A stretch of 8,437 nucleotides of DNA from Deltaproteobacteria bacterium (GCA_013152215.1 JAADGT010000120.1:1796-10232); one strand, 5' to 3'; counted from the first letter of the stretch, positions 1 to 7,038 are shown. Numbers and translations: made by a program. Notes: generated by a model not told the origin, from the sequence alone.

Positions 1-316
1 GCGGCACTTTCCCAACGGAAGGGAATCCAACTGTTACGCACTCGTTCCAACGAAGGGGTTGCCAGGCCCGTGCGCCCTTCCCCTTGGGGAGTACGGGGTG
101 GGGGTCTGGTGGAGCGCCGGGTGCGGCCCCCTGGCTCGCCGCGCCCCCGAACGCCTGGATCGCCACCGGCTTCCAGGGGTTCCGCTGTGGTCGCCCGGAC
201 CGACGGGATGTCAACGGCATGAGACGGTGCGGCGATCGGATGCCGCACTCGCGCCCGGCCGGAACCAGGCCCCCACCCCGTACCCCGGCAATACGTTTGG
301 AGGTCTTGGTAGCTGC
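1..316. other. Region downstream of degQ with no supportable gene
   Basis: All frames here are long and open only because the sequence is so GC-rich. None of the conceptual products (for example 84-338 plus) shows a recognisable motif or a convincing ribosome site. The stretch lies beyond the stop codon of the minus-strand protease gene, so part of it is probably that gene's 3' untranslated region, but I see no clear T-tract terminator. It contains a near-perfect inverted repeat (91-110 and 264-283, listed separately). It also contains two loosely similar direct copies of a motif like TCCAACG-AAGGG near positions 10-23 and 45-58. A decayed gene or mobile-element remnant is possible, but nothing proves it. 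Confidence 0.5.
91..283. repeat. Widely spaced 20-nt inverted repeat
   Basis: The left arm is 91-110 and the right arm is 264-283. The right arm read in reverse complement matches the left arm at 19 of 20 positions; the mismatch is T versus C at arm position 15. The arms enclose 153 nt. Looser similarity continues outward (TTGgGGaGTAC against TTGCCGGGGTAC) and inward (both arms have a GTGCGGC block 10-20 nt further in). This is more than expected by chance, even in G/C-rich DNA. It could be the ends of a small degenerate element, an intergenic repeat family, or a long-range RNA stem in the degQ 3' untranslated region. Confidence 0.55.
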
Positions 317-1801
317 TCATGGCGTCAGGGTCACATAGTAGGCGACCCGGCCCCGCTGAACGACCAGGACCACGGTCTCCCTTTGGCTGGCCGCCAGCAC
401 GGCCTCGCGGAACGAGGATGCGCTGTTCACCCGTTGGTCGTTGACCTGGCGCAGCACGTCCCCCGGCTCGATGCCGGCCCGCGCCGCGGCCGACCGGGGC
501 GTCACCCGCACGATCACCATCCCCCGATCCGTGAACAGGCCGTACTTCCTGGCCAGGGCGCGGGAGTTGGGGGTGACCTCCAGGCCCAGCCACTCCTTGG
601 CCAGGTACTCCACGTACTCGTCCGGGATCTCCCGGGTGGCGACGGTGCGCTCCTCCTCCTTGCCCCGGCGGAGCACCCGGAGCCGGATGCGGTTGCCCGC
701 CGTGTACCCCGCCAGGCGCTGGAAGAACGTCTCCCGGTCCTCCACCGGCCGGCCGTCCATGGCCACGATCACGTCGCCCCGCTCCAGGCCGGCCTGGGCC
801 GCCGGGCTGTCCTCGAACACCCGCGTGATGACCACGCCCTTCTTCACTCCGAAGTAGCGGGCCAGGTCCGGGGTCAGGTCCTGGACGTGGATGCCCAGCC
901 ACGCCCGGTGCACCGTGCCGTAGGTCAGCAGGCTCTCCACGATGCGCCGGGCCTTGTCGATGGGGATCGCGAACCCGATGCCCTGAGCCTTTTGGTAGAT
1001 GGCCGTGTTGATGCCCACGAGCTCGCCCAGGATGTTGAGCAGCGGGCCGCCGGAGTTGCCCGGGTTGATCGAGGCGTCGGTCTGGATGAAGTCGGTGTAC
1101 ACCCGGTCGTTGTCGCCCCGGATCGTGCGGTTCACGGCGCTGACCACGCCGGTGGTCACGGTGTGGGACAGGCCGAAGGGGTTGCCGATGGCGATCACGG
1201 TCTCGCCGATCATCAGGTCGCCCGAGGTGCCCATTTCCAGGTAGGGCAGCGCTCCCTCGGCCTTCACCCGCAGCACCGCAAGGTCCGTCTGGCCGTCGGC
1301 CCCCACGAGCTCGGCCTCGTAGGCCTCGCCGTTGACCCGGGTCACGGTGATCCGGGTGGCGTTGGCGATCACGTGCTCGTTGGTCAGGATGGTGCCGTCC
1401 GGCCGGATGATCACCCCCGATCCGAGGCTCCGGGTCCGCCGGGCGGTCTCGGGGAGCTCGCCGAAGAAGTCGCGGAAGAACTCCTCGAAGAACGGGTTCA
1501 GGCCCACGAACGGGCTCTCGCGGCTCACGATCTCGGTGGAGATGTTCACCACCGCCGGGCTGGCCTTGCGCACCGCCCGCACCACCGGGGTCTCCCGGGG
1601 GTTCCCGGCCGCGGCGTTCCCGCCGGGCAGCAGGGTCAGGACGGCGGTCAGGAACGCCATCATCCAGATCCGGGCGGGGCGGCCCCTTCCGTGCGGCGGG
1701 CCTCCCAGAGCCCCCCGGAGGGCCCGGCGGGGACGGGGGCGTGCCCCCGATGCGTTTTCGAAAGCAAGGGTCCGCGAGGAGAACCAGCCCGTTGTCGCCA
1801 C
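317..1801 (-). CDS. degQ: DegQ/Do-family periplasmic serine endoprotease
   Basis: This is an HtrA-family protease and chaperone that degrades or refolds misfolded envelope proteins in the periplasm. With the GTG start at 1801 it has 494 residues. A hydrophobic signal segment lies at about 47-62 and ends in an AAA-G cleavage-like site at about 63-65. The trypsin-like domain follows, with the full triad: His143 (TNEHVI), Asp173 (TDLAVL) and Ser250 (GNSGGPLL). Two PDZ domains lie at about 300-387 and 404-492. The loop after the mature N-terminus is short, as in DegQ rather than DegP. I chose this start because AGGAG lies 7 nt upstream (1813-1809). The result is an unusually long arginine-rich region before the signal segment. 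Alternatives are GTG at 1855, or the double ATG at 1663/1660, which lacks a good ribosome site. The gene is divergent from nadE. Family assignment is very secure; the exact start is not. Confidence 0.94.
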   Translation of the reverse strand: MATTGWFSSRTLAFENASGARPRPRRALRGALGGPPHGRGRPARIWMMAFLTAVLTLLPGGNAAAGNPRETPVVRAVRKASPAVVNISTEIVSRESPFVGLNPFFEEFFRDFFGELPETARRTRSLGSGVIIRPDGTILTNEHVIANATRITVTRVNGEAYEAELVGADGQTDLAVLRVKAEGALPYLEMGTSGDLMIGETVIAIGNPFGLSHTVTTGVVSAVNRTIRGDNDRVYTDFIQTDASINPGNSGGPLLNILGELVGINTAIYQKAQGIGFAIPIDKARRIVESLLTYGTVHRAWLGIHVQDLTPDLARYFGVKKGVVITRVFEDSPAAQAGLERGDVIVAMDGRPVEDRETFFQRLAGYTAGNRIRLRVLRRGKEEERTVATREIPDEYVEYLAKEWLGLEVTPNSRALARKYGLFTDRGMVIVRVTPRSAAARAGIEPGDVLRQVNDQRVNSASSFREAVLAASQRETVVLVVQRGRVAYYVTLTP

Positions 1802-1808
1802 TGCCACG

Positions 1809-1813
1809 CTCCT
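1809..1813 (-). promoter_or_regulatory. Shine-Dalgarno site choosing the degQ start
   Basis: Read on the minus strand, AAAGGAG is followed by CGTGGCAGTG. The GTG at 1801 lies 7 nt from AGGAG, which is ideal spacing. The in-frame GTG at 1807 is only 1 nt away, too close to be used. The double ATG at the edge of the hydrophobic segment has only a distant GGAAGG about 20 nt upstream. This favours 1801 as the start. Confidence 0.5.
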
Positions 1814-1856
1814 TTGTTCCTCGTCCCAAGGCCGGTCACGGCCGTTCGCTCCCACG

Positions 1857-1886
1857 CCCCCCTACCCTACCCCACCCCTCCCCCCC
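1857..1886 (-). promoter_or_regulatory. G-quadruplex-type motif in the degQ leader
   Basis: The plus strand has five C-runs of 6, 3, 4, 4 and 7 bases (1857-1862, 1865-1867, 1870-1873, 1875-1878, 1880-1886). They are separated by only 1-2 nt. On the minus strand, which is the sense strand of degQ, this is a very compact run of five G-tracts ending about 55 nt before the preferred GTG. It meets the usual definition of a stable short-loop G-quadruplex. If transcription of degQ starts upstream of 1886, the motif would be in the 5' untranslated RNA. A regulatory role is inference; the sequence pattern is certain. Confidence 0.5.
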
Positions 1887-1925
1887 ACGAAAAGACGACC
1901 CGGCCGGCTCTGGGCGGGGGGGTTG

Positions 1926-1955
1926 TTGCATCCGGCCGGTGGTTTTTCGTACTGT
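1926..1955 (+). promoter_or_regulatory. Weak candidate promoter for the nadE run
   Basis: TTGCAT (1926-1931) and TACTGT (1950-1955) are spaced by 18 nt in the only AT-richer part of the divergent spacer, about 50 nt upstream of the nadE start. Both hexamers deviate from the sigma-70 consensus. The location is sensible, since the minus-strand protease gene diverges here and the plus-strand gene run must start somewhere in this spacer, but the match itself is modest. Confidence 0.28.
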
Positions 1956-2006
1956 TAACCGTTCTCCTCGAGCCACCCCCGACGCGGGGCGGAAAGGGTC
2001 GGTCCG

Positions 2007-3761
2007 ATGCGGTTGTTCCTTTGCCAGATGAACGCCACCGTCGGGGACATCGACGGCAACGCCCGAAAGGTGCGCGACGGCCTCGAGCACGCCAAGCGAC
2101 TGGGGGCCGACCTGGCCGTGTTCCCCGAAGGGGCCCTGGTGGGCTACCCGGCAGAGGACCTCCTGTTCAAGCCCTCCTTCGTCGCCCAGAACCTCCAGGC
2201 CCTCGAAGACCTGGCCGAGGCCACCCGGGGCATCACGGCGGTGGTGGGGTTCGTCCACCGGGACGACGACCTGTACAACGCCGCGGCCGTCCTCCACAAC
2301 GGCGAGGTCCGGGCCGTGGTGAAGAAGTGCATCCTGCCCAACTACGGGGTGTTCGACGAGCACCGGTACTTCCAGCGGGGCGACCACACGGTGGTGTTCC
2401 GGCTCGACGGCTGCGTGTTCGGGGTGACCATCTGCGAGGACATCTGGTACCCCGGCGGCCCGGCCCGGACCCAGGCCCTGGCCGGGGGCGCCCAGCTCCT
2501 GGTGAACATCTCGGCCTCCCCCTACCACGCGGGCAAGGTGGAGTACCGGGAGACCATGCTCTCGACCCGGGCCTCGGACAACGCGGCCGTGCTGGCCTTC
2601 TGCAACCTGGTGGGGGGCCAGGACGAGCTGGTGTTCGACGGCAACTCCCTGGTCTTCTCCCCCCGGGGCCAGCCCATTGCCCGGGGGCTCCCCTTCGAGG
2701 AGGACTACCTGGTGGTCGACCTGGACCCGGCCGAGGTGCTCCACCAGCGGCTCCGGGACCCCCGCCGGCGGGTGGCCGTGCGCAGGGAGACCCCGGCCGT
2801 GCCCCTGGCCGGCGTCCTGGACCTGCCGCCCGTGGCCCACCGGGACCGCCCACCCCTGCCCCGACGCACCGTGGAGCCCCCTGGCCCCGAGGAGGAGGTG
2901 TACCGAGCCCTGGTGCTGGGGTGCCGGGATTACGTGGAGAAGAACGGGTTCTCCAAGGTGGTGCTGGGGCTCAGCGGAGGCATCGACTCGGCCCTGACCG
3001 CCTCGATCGCGGTGGACGCCCTCGGCGCCGACCGGGTCACCGGCGTGACCATGCCCTCGCCCCACTCGAGCCGGGGCAGCGTGGAGGACAGCCGGGCCCT
3101 GGCCGAGAACCTGGGGATCGCGTTCCTCGAGATCCCGATCGGCCGGGTGTACGACGGGTTCCTCGAGACCCTGGCCGGGCCGTTCGCGGGCCGGGCCCCC
3201 GACGTGGCCGAGGAGAACATCCAGGCCCGCATCCGGGGCACCCTGCTCATGGCGCTGTCGAACAAGTTCGGGTGGCTGGTGCTGAGCACCGGCAACAAGA
3301 GCGAGACCTCGGTGGGGTACTGCACCCTGTACGGCGACATGGCCGGCGGGTTCGCGGTGCTGAAGGACGTGACCAAGACCTGGGTGTACCGGCTGGCCCG
3401 GTGGAGAAACGCCGAGGCCCGGCGGCCCTGGATCCCGGAGGAGATCCTGGTCAAGGAGCCCAGCGCCGAGCTCCGGCCCGGCCAGAAGGACACGGACACC
3501 CTGCCCCCCTACGACCTCCTCGACCCGATCCTGCAGGGGTACGTGGAGGACGACCGGCCCGTGGAGGGGCTGGAGGCCGAGTTCGGGCCCGAGGTGGTGC
3601 GGCAGGTGGTGGCCATGGTGGACCGCAACGAGTACAAGCGCCGCCAGGCCCCGCCCGGGGTCAAGATCACGCCACGGGCCTTTGGGAAGGACCGGCGGTT
3701 TCCCATCACCAACGGGTTCCGGCCCTGGTCCCACCCGGCCGGCGGCAAGGCCGGGAGGTAG
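2007..3761 (+). CDS. nadE: Glutamine-dependent NAD+ synthetase
   Basis: The enzyme makes NAD+ from deamido-NAD+ (nicotinate adenine dinucleotide), ATP and glutamine in the cytoplasm, the last step of NAD synthesis. Its 584 residues form the two-domain, glutamine-hydrolysing type. The N-terminal nitrilase-like glutaminase (about 1-265) has Glu41 (FPEGAL), Lys107 (just before ILPNYGVFDE) and Cys143 (TICEDIW). The C-terminal synthetase (about 290-575) has the ATP-pyrophosphatase loop SGGIDS at 323-328, STGNKSE at 427-433, and a KEPSAELRPGQ-type segment at 483-493. All key residues are present and the length is normal for the bacterial two-domain form. The ATG follows a GGAAAGGG-like ribosome site at about 8 nt. 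It is the first gene of a tightly packed plus-strand run; the next gene starts 7 nt after its stop. Confidence 0.97.
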   Translation: MRLFLCQMNATVGDIDGNARKVRDGLEHAKRLGADLAVFPEGALVGYPAEDLLFKPSFVAQNLQALEDLAEATRGITAVVGFVHRDDDLYNAAAVLHNGEVRAVVKKCILPNYGVFDEHRYFQRGDHTVVFRLDGCVFGVTICEDIWYPGGPARTQALAGGAQLLVNISASPYHAGKVEYRETMLSTRASDNAAVLAFCNLVGGQDELVFDGNSLVFSPRGQPIARGLPFEEDYLVVDLDPAEVLHQRLRDPRRRVAVRRETPAVPLAGVLDLPPVAHRDRPPLPRRTVEPPGPEEEVYRALVLGCRDYVEKNGFSKVVLGLSGGIDSALTASIAVDALGADRVTGVTMPSPHSSRGSVEDSRALAENLGIAFLEIPIGRVYDGFLETLAGPFAGRAPDVAEENIQARIRGTLLMALSNKFGWLVLSTGNKSETSVGYCTLYGDMAGGFAVLKDVTKTWVYRLARWRNAEARRPWIPEEILVKEPSAELRPGQKDTDTLPPYDLLDPILQGYVEDDRPVEGLEAEFGPEVVRQVVAMVDRNEYKRRQAPPGVKITPRAFGKDRRFPITNGFRPWSHPAGGKAGR

Positions 3762-3768
3762 AGGGGGC

Positions 3769-4398
3769 ATGGGGCGTCCGCAGCGGCGGAAGCGCGTTCG
3801 CCCCGGGTGGGAGAAGACCGCCCGGTATTTCTACTACCGGTGCGTGCGGATCCACGGCCGCCCCCGGGAGGTCGCCCTGGGCATGGCCATCGGGCTGTTC
3901 GTGGGGTTCACCCCTACGATGGGGGTACAGATGATCATCGCCGTGGCCTTGGCCGCGGTGCTCGGCCAGAACAAGCTGGCCGCCGCCCTGGGGGCGTGGA
4001 TCACGAACCCCCTGACCGCCCCGCCCATCTACTCCATGACCTACGCACTGGGGGCCTGGATCCTGGGGATGCCCCTGCGGCCGCCCGAGGGGTTCTGGCA
4101 GGCCTTCACGCACCTTAGCGGCCTGACCCACCACATCTTCGCCCCCCTGTGGCTCGGAGGGCTCGTGCTCGGGGTGCCCGCGGCCGCGCTCGGCTGGTGG
4201 CTCACGTACGAAGCGGTGATCGCCTACCGCTTGAAGATCAAGCACCGCAAGGCGAACCGGTTGCACAAGTGGAAGTGGAGCCCCCAGCACGGGTGGCACC
4301 GGGTCTCCCTGGCCCGACCCGACTCGTCCGCCGACTCCGGCGGCCCCCATCCTCCCCCCGAGGAGCCGGCCGCCGGCACCGGAGGCAAGCATGGATGA
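3769..4398 (+). CDS. DUF2062 family inner-membrane protein
   Basis: This 209-residue protein belongs to DUF2062, a family without an established biochemical function. The N-terminus is basic (GRPQRRKRVR), followed by the family's typical start FYYRCVRIHGRPREVALGMA and a conserved-looking glycine-rich segment FVGFTPTMGVQM (about 44-55). Hydrophobic helices lie at about 35-66, 71-100 and 122-150, and ITNPLTAPP at 78-86 sits in the middle. The tail (about 155-209) is cytoplasmic-looking: first basic, then proline- and acid-rich. The ATG is chosen at 3769, 7 nt after the nadE stop, because GGAGG lies 10 nt upstream. An in-frame start at 3682 would overlap nadE and add a low-complexity arm. The 3' end overlaps nth by 8 nt, implying translational coupling. 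Confidence 0.9.
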   Translation: MGRPQRRKRVRPGWEKTARYFYYRCVRIHGRPREVALGMAIGLFVGFTPTMGVQMIIAVALAAVLGQNKLAAALGAWITNPLTAPPIYSMTYALGAWILGMPLRPPEGFWQAFTHLSGLTHHIFAPLWLGGLVLGVPAAALGWWLTYEAVIAYRLKIKHRKANRLHKWKWSPQHGWHRVSLARPDSSADSGGPHPPPEEPAAGTGGKHG

Positions 4399-5023
4399 TC
4401 GCGAGCGAGCGGCCGAGATCGACCGGATCCTCCGGGCGCGGTACCCGGAGACCACGGCGTTGCGGTTTCGCGACCCGTTCACCCTGCTGGTGGCTGCGAT
4501 CCTGGCGGCCCAGTGCACCGACGAGCGGGTGAACCGGGTCACCGAGACCCTGTTCGACCGTTTTCCCTCCCCGGAGGCGTTCGCCCGGGCCCCCCTGGAG
4601 GAGATCGAGCAGGCGGTCCGGCCGACCGGGTACTACCGGCAGAAGGCCCGTACCCTCCAGGCCTGCTGCCGGGACCTGGTGGAGCGGTTCGGGGGGCGCG
4701 TGCCCGAGAGCGTGGAGCAGATGGTCACCCTGCCGGGCGTGGGCCGGAAGACCGCGAACCTGGTGCTGGGCAACAGCCTCGGGATTCCGGGGGTGTTCGT
4801 GGATACCCACGTGAAGAGGGTGTCGGCCCGGCTGGGCCTCACCTCCCACACCGATCCCGACCGGATCGAGGCCGACCTGGAACGGCTCGTCCCCCCGAAG
4901 CGGCAGGTGGCGTTCTCGAATCTCCTGACCCACCTGGGCCGCGAGTTCTGCAAGGCCCGCAAACCGAGGTGCGAGGCATGCCCCGTGGAGTCCCTGTGCC
5001 CAAGGATGGGGGTGGAGCCGTGA
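4391..5023 (+). CDS. nth: Endonuclease III (DNA glycosylase/AP lyase)
   Basis: The enzyme excises oxidised pyrimidines from DNA and nicks the resulting abasic site in base-excision repair. It has 210 residues, the normal length. The helix-hairpin-helix motif LPGVGRKTAN lies at 114-123 with the catalytic lysine Lys120. The catalytic aspartate is Asp138 in VDTHVKR. The C-terminal iron-sulfur loop is intact: Cys187, Cys194, Cys197 and Cys203 show the C-x6-C-x2-C-x5-C spacing that holds the [4Fe-4S] cluster. The ATG is preceded by GGAGG at 5 nt, inside the last codons of the DUF2062 gene (8-nt overlap), so it is probably cotranscribed and coupled. MutY is excluded by the short length and the Lys at the catalytic position. 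Confidence 0.96.
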   Translation: MDDRERAAEIDRILRARYPETTALRFRDPFTLLVAAILAAQCTDERVNRVTETLFDRFPSPEAFARAPLEEIEQAVRPTGYYRQKARTLQACCRDLVERFGGRVPESVEQMVTLPGVGRKTANLVLGNSLGIPGVFVDTHVKRVSARLGLTSHTDPDRIEADLERLVPPKRQVAFSNLLTHLGREFCKARKPRCEACPVESLCPRMGVEP

Positions 5024-5037
5024 CGACGGGAGCCCCC

Positions 5038-6039
5038 GTGCGCGTGGCCGTGGTGGGCATGGGCGCGTTGGGCTCCGTGTTCGCCGCGGTGTACGAGGAG
5101 GCCGGGTTTCGGGTGCTGGGGGTGGAGCGCGACCCGAACCGGCTCCGGCAGCTCCGGGACCCGAACCTCGGCGTGCGGTTCCCCGACGGCACCCTGCGCC
5201 CGTACCCAGAGGTCACAGGGTACCCCCTGGGGGACATCGGCGCGTTCGACCTGATCCACGTCTCGGTCAAAGGGTACGACACGGCCCGGGCGGCCGAGGA
5301 CCTGGCGCCCCTGATGGGGACGGACTCGGTGGTCCTGTCGGTGCAGAACGGCCTGGGCAACCTGGAGGCCCTGGCCGACCGGTGGGGGGCCGACCGGGTG
5401 TTGGGAGGCATCACGGCCCACAGCGCCGAGACGCTGCCCGACGGAACCGTGCGTTACCGCGGGGGTCGAGGCCCCCTGCTCGCCGTGGGTCCCTTCGGCA
5501 CGCCCCGTCCGTCCCTGCTCACGGTCGTCCAGACCCTGCAAGCCGCGCTGGACGCCTGCGGGTACCCCGTGGAGCCGGTGGACGACGTGGAGCCCGTGCG
5601 GTGGAAGAAGCTCATCGCCAACGTGGCCACCAACCCCGTGGCTGCCATCACGGGTCGGACCGGCCGGGAGATGCTCGCCAGCCCATCCCTGTGCCGGCTG
5701 ATCGACCTGCTGGCCGAGGAGGCCGCTGCCGTGGCCCGGGCGCGGGGGCTGCGTTTCCCCGAGCTGGACGACCCCGGCCGGTTCAGCCGCTGGGCCCTCG
5801 AGGGCGTCGGCGACAACCGCATCTCGATGCTCCAGGACGTGGAGGCCCGCAGGCCCACCGAGATCGGAACCCTCAACGAGGCCCTGGTGGCCGAAGGCGA
5901 GCGGCTGGGGCTGCTCTGCCCGGCCCATCGGGCCGTGGCCCTTTTGGTCCGGGCCATGGAGGAGGCCTTCGGATCCGCCCACTCCGAACGGGTACCCGAT
6001 TGTAGACCGAACGGGTATCTTTCAGACCCAACCGGGTAA
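5038..6039 (+). CDS. panE: 2-Dehydropantoate 2-reductase (ketopantoate reductase)
   Basis: The protein reduces ketopantoate to pantoate with NADPH, a step toward pantothenate and coenzyme A. With the GTG at 5038 it has 333 residues. The Rossmann motif GMGALGS lies at 7-13, VKGYDT at 77-82 and VQNGLGN at 102-108. The catalytic lysine is Lys191 in RWKKLIANVATNP, with Asn195 and Asn199, and substrate-contact positions are Ser263 and Glu275 in the SMLQDVEARRPTEIG segment. Spacings match E. coli PanE Lys176, Asn180, Asn184, Ser244 and Glu256. GGGAG (5028-5032) is 5 nt upstream of this GTG. GTG at 5020 overlaps the nth stop (GTGA), adds six residues, and remains possible. The last ~20 residues run beyond the usual family end and are encoded by a repeated motif (5984-6038). 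Confidence 0.91.
   Translation: MRVAVVGMGALGSVFAAVYEEAGFRVLGVERDPNRLRQLRDPNLGVRFPDGTLRPYPEVTGYPLGDIGAFDLIHVSVKGYDTARAAEDLAPLMGTDSVVLSVQNGLGNLEALADRWGADRVLGGITAHSAETLPDGTVRYRGGRGPLLAVGPFGTPRPSLLTVVQTLQAALDACGYPVEPVDDVEPVRWKKLIANVATNPVAAITGRTGREMLASPSLCRLIDLLAEEAAAVARARGLRFPELDDPGRFSRWALEGVGDNRISMLQDVEARRPTEIGTLNEALVAEGERLGLLCPAHRAVALLVRAMEEAFGSAHSERVPDCRPNGYLSDPTG
5984..6038 (+). repeat. Three phased direct repeats upstream of rpoS
   Basis: CCGAACGGGTA occurs at 5984-5994 and 6007-6017, and the variant CCAACCGGGTA at 6028-6038. The GGGTA ends are 23 and 21 nt apart, about two helical turns each. Copies two and three also share a preceding AGAC. The first copy continues into the palindrome CGGGTACCCG (5990-5999). 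The block forms the last codons of panE and ends about 40 nt before a TATATT -10-like element of the sigma gene. This is the layout of a tandem activator or repressor binding array, but the binding protein is unknown. Confidence 0.5.
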
Positions 6040-6056
6040 AACCACGTCTCACCCCC

Positions 6057-6075
6057 TGGGCCGTTTCACGGCCCA
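6057..6075 (+). other. Hairpin between panE and rpoS
   Basis: TGGGCCG (6057-6063) pairs perfectly with CGGCCCA (6069-6075) around a five-base TTTCA loop. No T-run follows, so a classical intrinsic terminator is not indicated. It lies just upstream of the TATATT element, partly where a -35 box would be. It may act as a weak end for the panE transcript or as a DNA dyad bound by a regulator. Confidence 0.4.
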
Positions 6076-6079
6076 CCGC

Positions 6080-6085
6080 TATATT
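6080..6085 (+). promoter_or_regulatory. -10-like element of the sigma factor gene
   Basis: TATATT at 6080-6085 is a good sigma-70 -10 hexamer in a GC-rich background. It would place the transcript start near 6092 and give a leader of about 37 nt before the ATG at 6129. The -35 position (about 6056-6062) reads CTGGGCC and does not match consensus. That would fit a promoter needing an activator bound at the upstream repeats. Activator dependence is inference. Confidence 0.4.
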
Positions 6086-6128
6086 GCGGACTCGATCGTA
6101 TCGCTTTTTCCTGGAAAGGAGCGCGTCG

Positions 6129-7019
6129 ATGAGTCCGCAAGCCCAGCCCGTGCCGCACCCCACCCCCTCCCCACGGAAGGACCCTGCGGTCTCCGCTAGC
6201 CCCATGGCCCTGTACCTCCGGGACATCCGCAAGACCCGGCTTCTCACGCCCCAGGAGGAGATCGAGCTGGCGCTTCGCATCGAGAAGGGGGACGAGGCCG
6301 CCCGGCGGCGCATGATCGAGTCGAACTTGAGGCTGGTCGTCAAGATCGCCAAACGTTACGTGAACCGAGGCCTGCCGTTCCTGGACCTGATCGAGGAAGG
6401 GAACGTGGGCCTGATCAAGGCGGTGGAGCGGTTCAAGGCCTCGAAGGGATGTCGGTTCTCCACCTACGCCACCTGGTGGATCCGCCAGTCCATCGAGCGG
6501 GCCCTGACGAACCAGGTGCGTACGATTCGGCTCCCGGTCCACGTGTCCGACGACCTGGATCGGCTCAGAAGGGTGACCGAGCACCTCACCCGGGCCTTGC
6601 GCCGGCACCCTACCGAGGAGGAGCTGGCTGCGGAGACCGGGTTCAAGCCCGAGTACGTGGACCGATTGCTCAAGATCCAGCGACGGGTCCTCAGCATGGA
6701 CCAGGCGCTGGACGTGGACGGCGACTTCACCCTCCAGGACAAGCTGGAGGATCCCCACGCCCCAAACCCCGCGGACAAACTGCTGCGAGAGAAGGTGACC
6801 CGGCTGGTTCGGTCGAAGATCTCGGTGCTCACCGACCGAGAGAAGAAGATCCTGGTTCTTCGTTTCGGCCTGGACGGGGGCGAACCCATGACCCTGGAGC
6901 GGATCGGTAAGATCTTCGGGGTGACCCGGGAGCGGATCCGGCAGATCCAGGTGGAGGCCTTGGCGAAGCTCCGGCAGGCCATCGAGGCCGAGGGCGCCGG
7001 GTTCCACGACCTGGCTTGA
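6129..7019 (+). CDS. rpoS: RpoS-like group 2 RNA polymerase sigma factor
   Basis: This 296-residue sigma-70-family subunit directs RNA polymerase to promoters. Region 1.2 lies at about 25-56 (PMALYLRDI, LLTPQEEIEL). Regions 2.1-2.4 lie at about 57-128, including RRRMIESNLRLVVKIAKRY, DLIEEGNVGLIKAVE and RFSTYATWWIRQSIERA. Region 3 starts with TNQVRTIRLPVH. Region 4 is at about 222-285, with the helix-turn-helix TLERIGKIFGVTRERIRQIQ. It lacks the long region 1.1 and insert of RpoD. The RALTNQVRTIRLPVH stretch and length match RpoS, the stationary-phase and stress sigma factor. ATG 6129 is chosen because AGGAG lies 7 nt upstream; a TTG at 6084 would overlap the promoter. Its own promoter and terminator suggest a single-gene transcript. 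It could be another group 2 sigma factor. Confidence 0.87.
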   Translation: MSPQAQPVPHPTPSPRKDPAVSASPMALYLRDIRKTRLLTPQEEIELALRIEKGDEAARRRMIESNLRLVVKIAKRYVNRGLPFLDLIEEGNVGLIKAVERFKASKGCRFSTYATWWIRQSIERALTNQVRTIRLPVHVSDDLDRLRRVTEHLTRALRRHPTEEELAAETGFKPEYVDRLLKIQRRVLSMDQALDVDGDFTLQDKLEDPHAPNPADKLLREKVTRLVRSKISVLTDREKKILVLRFGLDGGEPMTLERIGKIFGVTRERIRQIQVEALAKLRQAIEAEGAGFHDLA

Positions 7020-7038
7020 ACCGGCCGGGGCGTGTTGG

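Noticed and set aside
9..58. Two similar TCCAACG-AAGGG motifs near the left edge, considered as a CRISPR or transposon end
   Set aside because: There are only two imperfect copies with about 35-nt spacing, no further units, and no transposase or cas gene in view.
1836..3770. 644-codon minus-strand frame antisense to nadE
   Set aside because: The product is rich in Gly, Pro, His and Val without motifs, and nadE on the other strand has complete catalytic motifs. It is a codon-composition shadow.
59..3934. Open frame of 1291 codons on the plus strand
   Set aside because: It runs antisense through degQ and out of frame through nadE, has low-complexity Pro/Arg/Gly composition and no domains. Long stop-free frames like this are expected in very GC-rich DNA.
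4513..5019. N-terminal extension of panE into nth
   Set aside because: The extension is low complexity and lies inside nth, which has all its catalytic and iron-sulfur residues. The Rossmann motif of PanE begins right after the GTG codons at 5020/5038.
4633..5982. 449-codon minus-strand frame antisense to nth and panE
   Set aside because: It is low complexity with no recognisable domain, and both sense genes are well supported.
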